NCBI GenBank assembly: GCA_030424825.1
Contig: JAUHWE010000258.1
Location: 1 to 6,807 of the forward strand
DNA: 6,807 bases
Direction of reading: 5' to 3'
DNA from: Verrucomicrobiia bacterium
Lineage (GTDB): Bacteria > Verrucomicrobiota > Verrucomicrobiia > Opitutales > Opitutaceae
A program made the translations under genes and the position numbers. Position 1 is the first letter of the stretch. Each line of letters opens with the position of its first letter. Shown piece by piece: positions 1 through 5,839 of this stretch. The notes under the pieces were generated by a model that saw only the letters and a list, made by a program, of their open reading frames with translations, was not told where the DNA came from and ran no database searches.

Positions 1-2031
1 AATCGTACCGCTTTTATCAATACGTCGTTCCCAGAGGAAACCATCATCCAGACGGTAGATGGCAACAACGGTTTCGCTTTCTGGAATGTAAACCAATGGC
101 AAGACCGCCCCGTATTCAGCTCGCGAAATTCCGGCGTGGGAAGCGAGTTGCTGGCCTACGGTAAGTGTTCCATCAGTCTTCAAACTGCGGTACCATAGCG
201 TGCCATCAACCCGGTAGTAGGCAACATGGACGGTATCGTTGTCCCCCAACGCTGCCTTCGGACCGGCGCCAGCGGGAGCATCTGGATCGATGATAACTTG
301 TTCTCCCCAAGTACCCTCCGCAGTGCGAATATTGTAATGCAGCGTCTGCCCTACATAAAAAGCCACCATGCTTCCGTCAGAACGTACAACCAGAGTCGCT
401 GCTTGAGCCATCGAATCCGCGACTGCTGCCAACTCATCGGTAAAGGCCCAAGTATCGGGATCAGTCGGATGGTCAGAGGTACGGAACGAATGCAGGTGGG
501 CCGATTTGGTAACTTGGTGAAGGATGTGAATCGTATCTCCGACCTGTCGCCCATCTACCGCCTCTAAATCATTGGTCTTCGGTCGATTGACGGCGTCTAC
601 TTCTCGCCAAGTGATTCCGTTATCGCTCGATTTTACCATCATGAACAGGTTATCCGTCTCAGTCGGCTCTATGATGAAATAGAGATCGCCATTGGAAGCC
701 TGCCAAGGACCGATCCGCACCGGTGTCTCCACGAACGTTCCTCCGAGGTGGCCAGGAGGGATGACCAGCCGAAGGTCCGGATTCCTGCCTGACTTCAATG
801 GGGTGCCGTCTGCCGTAGCCATACGGAATTCAAACCTGTCCCCGCTTTCGTTGTTAATCGCGCCATCGGCTAGACGACGGACGACCAAAGCCCACTCGTA
901 TTCACTATGGACATTGCCGCCAGACCGAGAATCAGTTTTCTCATCCAAATTGACTCCCGTACCTGCTTGGAAAGGCATTGCCGAATTTTCCAGAAGGTTC
1001 GTCGTGGCCTCCCCGTTCTCAAAGGAAGGACAGGAAACGATGCTGACCCCTGGGGTGCGCGCGTCACCGGCTATGGCTATTTCACGAAAATCTGCCGCAC
1101 TATTCGCCGGCAAGTAGATTCCGAATTGTGTTGATAGCGTGTAGGTACCCATCTCAGCTTCGAATTCCAAAGTGTCATTCTGGAAGTTTACCTCTGCGAG
1201 TTCGCCTTCCATATCGATCTCCAAGCTCAGCCATTGGCCGCTCGCGATCGTTGCCGATTTCTCAACAATGATTGATTCGACCCCATTTGCAATTCGGCTG
1301 ACTCTGATTACGCTTTCGACTGCATCCAGAAAAACACGACAGAAGTTTCTTGCATCGACGAAGGCGAAGACAAATCCAGCTCCCGATTGATTCTCCTGGG
1401 ACAATCTCACTTCGACTGCCAATTCGGTCAATTCCCAAGATGAGAGGTAGTTGATAATCTGTGGATTCGGACTCTCTTGAATCCGCAGCAGCTTACTACC
1501 CTTTTCCTGAGCGACGACTACGCCCTGCGCAATCCCTTGTTCAACCGACCAGTTCTTCGGCAACTGGCCAATAGGCGCCTTTTCAAGCTCCAATTCAAGT
1601 TCACGTAGAGGATGGGGAAAGTCATGGGCTTCTACCCTTTCCCATGCATCTTCGTTTTTGCGGTACTGCAATTCAAATGGCGCCCCGTCCCTAACCGCTA
1701 GCGGTTCAACCTCGAACCGAATCCGAAAGGGCTGGTCTGCGTTAATAGCAACTGACTCGTTCAGCGCCCCCGCCCAACCTTCATTAGCATTCAATCCAGA
1801 ATCGAAACCGGACCGAACTCGAAATGCCGACATGCCACCCAAGTCCGATTCAACCTCTTGGGGTCCACAACCACCCACCAAAGTCATTCCAGCTAAAACG
1901 AGAAGACTGGTCACAGTGGAAACTTTGCCTGGTCGATCTCGATCAATCAATCGAGAACCGGACTGTGTTCGTCGAACCGATACGCGGGAATGAGTTTCCT
2001 CTAACTGTTTGATGATTTTTTGGGTATCCAT
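1..2031 (-). CDS. Large lipoprotein with LamG-like domain and sialidase-like (BNR/Asp-box) beta-propeller, 3' end cut by window edge
   Basis: The frame is open for 677 codons from ATG 2031 to base 1, so the C-terminus is missing. A charged N-terminal stretch (residues 1-36) precedes a hydrophobic segment (about 38-54) ending in a lipobox, LVGGC, with Cys55. This suggests Sec export, lipidation and anchoring in an outer or inner membrane. Residues 66-135 form a short beta-rich module. Residues about 158-322 look like a concanavalin-type LamG/DUF1080 sandwich (GAGFVFAFVDARNF at 217-230, SGQWLSLEID at 264-273). Residues 332-425 are a second beta-rich module. From about 430 a propeller begins, with VRIGPWQASNGDLYF (438-452), recalling the sialidase RIP motif, and a perfect Asp-box SSDNGITW (468-475). 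Function is inferred as binding or cleavage of a glycan, with no proven substrate. GGAG lies 11 nt before the ATG. The gene starts 23 nt after the histidine kinase stop with no terminator between them, so co-transcription is likely. Confidence 0.85.
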   Translation of the reverse strand, partial: MDTQKIIKQLEETHSRVSVRRTQSGSRLIDRDRPGKVSTVTSLLVLAGMTLVGGCGPQEVESDLGGMSAFRVRSGFDSGLNANEGWAGALNESVAINADQPFRIRFEVEPLAVRDGAPFELQYRKNEDAWERVEAHDFPHPLRELELELEKAPIGQLPKNWSVEQGIAQGVVVAQEKGSKLLRIQESPNPQIINYLSSWELTELAVEVRLSQENQSGAGFVFAFVDARNFCRVFLDAVESVIRVSRIANGVESIIVEKSATIASGQWLSLEIDMEGELAEVNFQNDTLEFEAEMGTYTLSTQFGIYLPANSAADFREIAIAGDARTPGVSIVSCPSFENGEATTNLLENSAMPFQAGTGVNLDEKTDSRSGGNVHSEYEWALVVRRLADGAINNESGDRFEFRMATADGTPLKSGRNPDLRLVIPPGHLGGTFVETPVRIGPWQASNGDLYFIIEPTETDNLFMMVKSSDNGITWREVDAVNRPKTNDLEAVDGRQVGDTIHILHQVTKSAHLHSFRTSDHPTDPDTWAFTDELAAVADSMAQAATLVVRSDGSMVAFYVGQTLHYNIRTAEGTWGEQVIIDPDAPAGAGPKAALGDNDTVHVAYYRVDGTLWYRSLKTDGTLTVGQQLASHAGISRAEYGAVLPLVYIPESETVVAIYRLDDGFLWERRIDKSGTI

Positions 2032-2042
2032 AGTACAATTTT

Positions 2043-2046
2043 CTCC
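2043..2046 (-). promoter_or_regulatory. Ribosome binding site candidate of the lipoprotein gene
   Basis: On the minus strand GGAG stands 11 nt before ATG 2031, in the 23-nt gap after the kinase stop. Spacing is long but usable. It supports ATG 2031 over a downstream TTG at codon 28, which has no such motif. Confidence 0.4.
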
Positions 2047-2054
2047 ATGCTTGA

Positions 2055-3440
2055 TTAAAGTTTTGGGCTTTTGTCAGTCCGCGACGGTAACTGAACAATA
2101 AAGGTGGTTTCGTCTGCATCCGATTGTTCGAGACAGATATCTCCTCCGTGTGCGCGGACAATTTCTCGGGCCAGTGACAATCCCAGTCCAAATCCTCCTT
2201 GGCTTCGGGATCTCGCGGGGTCCTCTCGAAAAAATCGGTCGAAAATTCGCTCCTGGTACTGTGGTGCGATACCCGGACCCGCATTGCTTATCCGGCAGGT
2301 GATGCGTTCAGCATTGTCGTTGAGAGAGACTTTCACCCACCCGTTTTCCCTGTTGTAGCGAACGGCGTTGAGCAAGAGATTATGGCAGGCCTGCCTCATG
2401 AGTACCGGATCCCCGGTGACAAAGACCGATTCCGGAAGATCGATTTTAAATTCTAGCTCCTGGGCCGAATCGAGAGCAGCCGCATCTTCCACAAGCGCTT
2501 TCAAGGTTTCGCTTAGGTTGACCGACTGAGCATCCAGCTGAAGATTTCCGGCATCGGAGCGTGAAAAAAGCAATAGGCTACGGGTGATGATTTTCAGGCG
2601 CTCCGTTTCCTCAAGGATACTGCTGAGGAGTTGCTGATCTTCTTCCCGAAGGCCTTCCCGCTGCAAAGCCTCCTCCAATTCGCCCTGCATGACAGTCAGC
2701 GGGGTGTTCAATTCATGAGAAGCGTCCGAACTAAAGCGTGATGCCTGCTCAAAGCTGGTGCGGAGGCGATCGAGCATGGAATTCAGCACCGTGGTAAGCC
2801 GACCTAGCTCGTCATCCTCCAATCCCTTTTCCGGGATTCGGCGATCGAGATCCCTCACACTGATTTCCTCAGCCGTGCTGGTAATGGCTTCCACAGGACG
2901 CATGGCTTTTCGCGCTAGAAGCAGTCCGCCTAGGGCGGCCAGCAACATGGCCAAGGGAAAAGCAATGGCGAAGACCACCAAGGTCCGTATCAGAGCCCCG
3001 TAAATTTCCTGCATTTGCGTGCCCACGAATATCTGCCAGCCGTCTTCTCGTTCTCTCCACACTCTCCACCGGTCTTTGTCGCGGGTTACGGATTGTTGGG
3101 AGGACGGGCGGTCATAATCCAGTTCCAGGACGAAATCCTTCCACCGAGAAGACTGAAAAACAATTTCCCCGCTAGGCGATACCACGGCAATTAGGTGGAG
3201 ACTATCTCGGTCGTCGAACAGATCGAATAAGCTCACCAGATCCTCCCTCGTAAAGTCGACTTCGTCTTCCAGTTCGTCCACTAGGTCTTCGGCAAAACCG
3301 TCCATCTCCTCATCAAGCATCTCCAGATACTCGTGAAAGAGCAGGGTTGTCGAAATCGCTCCGAATACGAGGAGCACGAATCCCGTGATCAAGGCAGACC
3401 ACGCCGCAAGGCGAAAACGAATGGAACGAAAAAATTTCAT
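2055..3440 (-). CDS. CusS/heavy-metal-type sensor histidine kinase
   Basis: This 461-aa inner-membrane kinase autophosphorylates and passes phosphate to the adjacent regulator. TM1 is at about 13-35, a periplasmic sensor domain at 36-150, TM2 at about 150-176, and HAMP at about 177-230. The HisKA motif SSDASHELNTPLT (237-249) has phospho-acceptor His242. The catalytic domain shows the N box around Asn354/Asn358, the G1 box NAGPGI (386-391), the F box FDRFFR (400-405) and the G2 box GGFGLGLSLA (415-424). Layout and length fit the heavy-metal sensor kinase family (CusS, CopS, SilS type). Two points stand out. The membrane-proximal sensor segment 40-79 is very acidic (19 of 40 residues Asp/Glu), and the first G1 residue is Asn in place of Asp, as often seen in heavy-metal-type kinases. 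The start overlaps the regulator stop as ATGA, which indicates translational coupling. Ligand unknown. The metal assignment rests on family likeness and the upstream box. Confidence 0.93.
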   Translation of the reverse strand: MKFFRSIRFRLAAWSALITGFVLLVFGAISTTLLFHEYLEMLDEEMDGFAEDLVDELEDEVDFTREDLVSLFDLFDDRDSLHLIAVVSPSGEIVFQSSRWKDFVLELDYDRPSSQQSVTRDKDRWRVWREREDGWQIFVGTQMQEIYGALIRTLVVFAIAFPLAMLLAALGGLLLARKAMRPVEAITSTAEEISVRDLDRRIPEKGLEDDELGRLTTVLNSMLDRLRTSFEQASRFSSDASHELNTPLTVMQGELEEALQREGLREEDQQLLSSILEETERLKIITRSLLLFSRSDAGNLQLDAQSVNLSETLKALVEDAAALDSAQELEFKIDLPESVFVTGDPVLMRQACHNLLLNAVRYNRENGWVKVSLNDNAERITCRISNAGPGIAPQYQERIFDRFFREDPARSRSQGGFGLGLSLAREIVRAHGGDICLEQSDADETTFIVQLPSRTDKSPKL

Positions 3441-4108
3441 TTGCTGGAAACGGTGTATCCAATTCCCCGAACAGTGTGGATCAGTTTATCGTCGAATTCC
3501 TTGTCTATTTTCTGCCTTATACGTCTAATATACACATCGACAAGGTTGGTATCTGGATCGAAATGGTAATCCCAAACTTGCTCCAGAATTTGGGTACGGG
3601 AAAACACCCTGCCCGGCGATCGCATGAGATACTCCAGCAGGACAAATTCTCGAGGTGCCAGCGTTATTTCGACATCCCCCCGATGCACTTCCCGAGTCAT
3701 GAGATTCAAACGCAGGTCTTTTACTTCCAGGATGCTCAAACCTTCGCCTGAAGCCCGACGCAGAACCGATTTCAATCGGGCCACGAGCTCTTCCAGATAA
3801 AACGGTTTCACGAGGTAATCGTCAGCACCCAGATTGAGCCCATCGATGCGTTCCGATACACCGTCCCGGGCCGTGATGATGATCACCGGAACTTTGTTCT
3901 TTTTCTCTCGCAGAAGCCGCAGAATGCTCAGGCCATCCCGCCCCGGCAGCATAATATCTAGAACAATCGCATCGTAGGAATGCGTATCCGCCAGAACGAA
4001 CCCCTCGTCACCGCTCTGCGATTCATCCACCACAAACCCCTGGGCCTCCAATCCCTTTTTAACAAAGGAGAGGATTTTTTTATCATCTTCAATGAGGAGA
4101 ATACGCAT
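3437..4108 (-). CDS. OmpR-family, CusR/CopR-like response regulator
   Basis: This 223-aa cytoplasmic transcription factor is full length for the OmpR/PhoB family. The receiver domain (1-118) has the acidic pair Asp8/Asp9, phospho-acceptor Asp51 (VLDIMLPGRDGL), Thr79 and Lys101 (YLVKPF). The winged-helix domain (about 128-221) has TLAPREFVLLEYLMRSPGRV (149-168), a recognition helix around DTNLVDVYIRRIRQKID (186-202), and the closing wing HTVRGIGYTV. Sequence style is closest to the heavy-metal regulators CusR, CopR, CzcR and SilR. It begins 1 nt after the tolC-like stop and overlaps the kinase start by 4 nt, making a classic coupled pair. Its likely target is the palindrome at 5693-5714 in front of the operon, which would make the system autoregulated. 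PhoP- or PmrA-type function is an alternative that sequence alone cannot exclude. Confidence 0.95.
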   Translation of the reverse strand: MRILLIEDDKKILSFVKKGLEAQGFVVDESQSGDEGFVLADTHSYDAIVLDIMLPGRDGLSILRLLREKKNKVPVIIITARDGVSERIDGLNLGADDYLVKPFYLEELVARLKSVLRRASGEGLSILEVKDLRLNLMTREVHRGDVEITLAPREFVLLEYLMRSPGRVFSRTQILEQVWDYHFDPDTNLVDVYIRRIRQKIDKEFDDKLIHTVRGIGYTVSSK

Positions 4109-4109
4109 A

Positions 4110-5648
4110 TTAGGATCCAGTTCTGGGATTCAGCTTTGAGGTTTCGTTTCGACTCTTGTTGATTCCGTAGGCTCCCTCGATTTCAGTAACGAGATCTCCT
4201 AGGTGCTTAAAGTAGTAGCCGGACGCGACATCCAGCTCGATGACAATCTCAAAAAACTTTGCCAGGCGTTCCACCAGATCTTGTTCCGTATCGAAAAGCG
4301 AATCGCGGGATTGAATCAGATTATCGATGGTTTCTTCGCCGCTCAAGAAGGACTGATGCTTTTGAGTATAGACGGAACGGCGCAGCTCTCTACTGGCTTT
4401 CAGTTCATCGATGAGCTGCCTAAGCGTACGGGCCTCCGATACTCTGCGTTTAATCAGGTGCTCCACCTGCCGTTCCCGCCAAAGAATCTGGGCGTTGAAC
4501 TGCCGGATTTCGGCATCCGCCTGACGCATGGAAAGGAGCAGCAATTTGGGATCATTCCGCTGAATGCTAAACCCTAGGCCGACTTCGTAGCCTTCTCTCC
4601 GCCTGCGGTCATCACCTCGCTGGGCAAAGTCATAGTTTCCAAAAAGCTTTCCAATGATATCCCATTTCCCTTGTTTCGCTAACCGCTTTTTGAGCTCTGC
4701 GTTGCTCTGGGCAATCTTCAGTACACGGATCTCTACATCCTCTTGGATAGCTTCCTGTATGAGGGTTTCAATGTCCGAATTGATATACTGGTTTCCGTAA
4801 TACATTTCACCATTGAGCTCCAGATGCCGTATGGTCTCCAAACCCGCCGTGTCCACGCCTAGGGTTTCCAGCAAACTGATCAATGCCGAGTCCACTTCCC
4901 CGCGAAAATCCACCGATTCAGACTGGAAGGCCTGAATCTGGTCTTTTACCTGCAAACGGTCGTTTTCCCGACTTTCCATGAAGGGAGAATCCAGGAGCGA
5001 TTGAAAGTCGTGAATTGCCGCCTCGCTAAGCAAACGCATGCCAAGGGCTTCTTCCACATCCACGTACGCTTCGTGTGATTCACTGATACTGCTGCGTACC
5101 GTATCAATGAAATCCAGCCAGGCATTGAGCAATTCATTTTCCTCGAAATTGCGCTCCGTCACTCGTTCCAAGGTCGTAAACGAACTGAAAAGAGGGAACC
5201 GTATCTCACCTCCAATAAAAGGGTGATCGTTGTCACCACGACCATCGGAACTTCCCGCCATTCCCGCAACGCCTGAAATTTGCTTCCCATCAAAGAATTC
5301 CTTTTCAAAACCGGCGCTGACAACCGCCTCGTCCTCGTTTTCCCACAGTCGGGTCCCTTCTTCCCGAAAGGATTCGGATTCCCGTCCGGCGGTAGATTCC
5401 ACGATCAATGGCACAAACTGACTCAGGTTTCGCTCGAACCTTCGAAACTGGTAGTCGGACGCCTCGATTTCAAACCGGGCTGCCGCAATCTCCAGATTCT
5501 TGGCAAAGGTGATTTCAATGATCGAGTGGAAATCGATAAACGGCTCTTCCGCCTGGGCCCAAAGGGGAGAAATCCATCCCATCGAAACCATCATTGAGAA
5601 AAGACCGAGTCCACCGAATCGAAGAAAGAATTTACCCAAAAGCTTCAT
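4110..5648 (-). CDS. TolC-type outer-membrane factor (outer membrane efflux protein)
   Basis: This 512-aa protein would form the trimeric outer-membrane channel of an efflux or type I secretion complex. It has a signal peptide (basic start, hydrophobic about 11-30, likely cleavage after AQA at 31-33). Long alpha-helical stretches (about 38-80, 160-262, 290-330, 370-475) alternate with two beta-rich stretches (about 105-155 and 335-363), giving the two-repeat OEP layout. The C-terminal helix SGEETIDNLIQSRDSLFDTE (436-455) matches the usual family pattern. There is no lipobox, so it is not lipidated like many RND partners. Start ATG 5648 is supported by an AGGA-rich leader and the good signal peptide. 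It is the first gene of the minus-strand operon, followed directly by the regulator and kinase. No RND pump or periplasmic adaptor lies beside it in this window, so its partners must be elsewhere or beyond the left edge. Exported substrate unknown. Confidence 0.88.
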   Translation of the reverse strand: MKLLGKFFLRFGGLGLFSMMVSMGWISPLWAQAEEPFIDFHSIIEITFAKNLEIAAARFEIEASDYQFRRFERNLSQFVPLIVESTAGRESESFREEGTRLWENEDEAVVSAGFEKEFFDGKQISGVAGMAGSSDGRGDNDHPFIGGEIRFPLFSSFTTLERVTERNFEENELLNAWLDFIDTVRSSISESHEAYVDVEEALGMRLLSEAAIHDFQSLLDSPFMESRENDRLQVKDQIQAFQSESVDFRGEVDSALISLLETLGVDTAGLETIRHLELNGEMYYGNQYINSDIETLIQEAIQEDVEIRVLKIAQSNAELKKRLAKQGKWDIIGKLFGNYDFAQRGDDRRRREGYEVGLGFSIQRNDPKLLLLSMRQADAEIRQFNAQILWRERQVEHLIKRRVSEARTLRQLIDELKASRELRRSVYTQKHQSFLSGEETIDNLIQSRDSLFDTEQDLVERLAKFFEIVIELDVASGYYFKHLGDLVTEIEGAYGINKSRNETSKLNPRTGS

Positions 5649-5652
5649 TACA

Positions 5653-5661
5653 TCCTATCCT
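5653..5661 (-). promoter_or_regulatory. Ribosome binding site of the tolC-like gene
   Basis: On the minus strand AGGATAGGA sits directly before the start, with two overlapping AGGA cores at 9 nt and 4 nt from ATG 5648. This supports that start. Another ATG, 5 nt upstream at 5653, is out of frame. Confidence 0.55.
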
Positions 5662-5692
5662 GCCAGAACTTAGTGACAGGAACACTTTCCCG

Positions 5693-5714
5693 AAAATGAC
5701 AAAACTGTCAGAAT
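5693..5714. promoter_or_regulatory. CusR-box-like palindrome, probable operator of the tolC-RR-HK operon
   Basis: The plus strand reads AAAATGACAA-AA-CTGTCAGAAT. The core TGACA (5697-5701) and TGTCA (5706-5710) are perfect inverted repeats separated by 4 nt. As I recall it, the E. coli CusR box is AAAATGACAA-N2-TTGTCATTTT; against it the left half matches 10 of 10 and the right half 6 of 10. The box ends 45 nt upstream of the tolC-like start, in front of an operon that encodes a CusR-like regulator. Binding and autoregulation are inferred. A -35-like TTGTCA (minus strand, 5702-5697) lies inside the box, but I found no convincing -10. Confidence 0.6.
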
Positions 5715-5839
5715 CAAAAATCGAGAGCCGATCGAGCCTCTTTCAAGTAGCTTGGCAATTCGGCTTCATAGCCATTGACAACGATTGCTTATCTTAATTC
5801 CTCTGATACTGATTCCACCCCGAGTCTATAAGCGCCCAA

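Larger units (their letters stand above)
5649..5839. other. Divergent intergenic region between tolC-like operon and aldo/keto reductase
   Basis: These 191 nt hold the leaders of two divergent transcription units. Besides the palindrome at 5693-5714 there is an extra TGACA half-site at 5674-5678, 23 nt from the equivalent half of the palindrome, and a TTGACAA at 5775-5781 that is both a consensus -35 hexamer for the plus strand and a TGACAA half-site. No matching -10 was found at 16-18 nt. The stretch 5721-5740 has a GAGCC/GATC direct repeat without obvious meaning. No small gene or structured RNA was recognised. Confidence 0.6.

Noticed and set aside
870..1067. Minus-strand 65-codon ORF, with 351-554 and 1943-2284 in alternative frames
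   Set aside because: They overlap the lipoprotein or kinase genes in another frame of the same strand and have no ribosome binding site or family signature.
692..1117. Plus-strand ORF of 141 codons, with others at 226-567, 907-1134, 1172-1390 and 1658-1993
   Set aside because: They lie antisense to the continuous 677-codon lipoprotein frame with clear domains; their translations are low-complexity, Ser/Arg/Pro-rich and have no recognisable fold.
1..2031. Region first appeared to be a 2-kb non-coding stretch
   Set aside because: The minus-strand frame is open through the left edge and codes for a recognisable lipoprotein; it was missed only because it has no stop inside the window.
2032..2054. 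Possible terminator or promoter between kinase and lipoprotein
   Set aside because: The 23-nt gap has no inverted repeat and is too short for a promoter; it looks like a simple intra-operon spacer.
4203..4577. Plus-strand 124-codon ORF, and 5280-5597 of 105 codons
   Set aside because: Both are shadows over the tolC-like gene, whose minus-strand frame carries a signal peptide and OEP pattern throughout.
5721..5745. Possible hairpin or direct repeat around GAGCC-GATC-GAGCC
   Set aside because: Arms pair only over about 4 nt with an interrupted interior, and no T-run makes a terminator; most likely chance.
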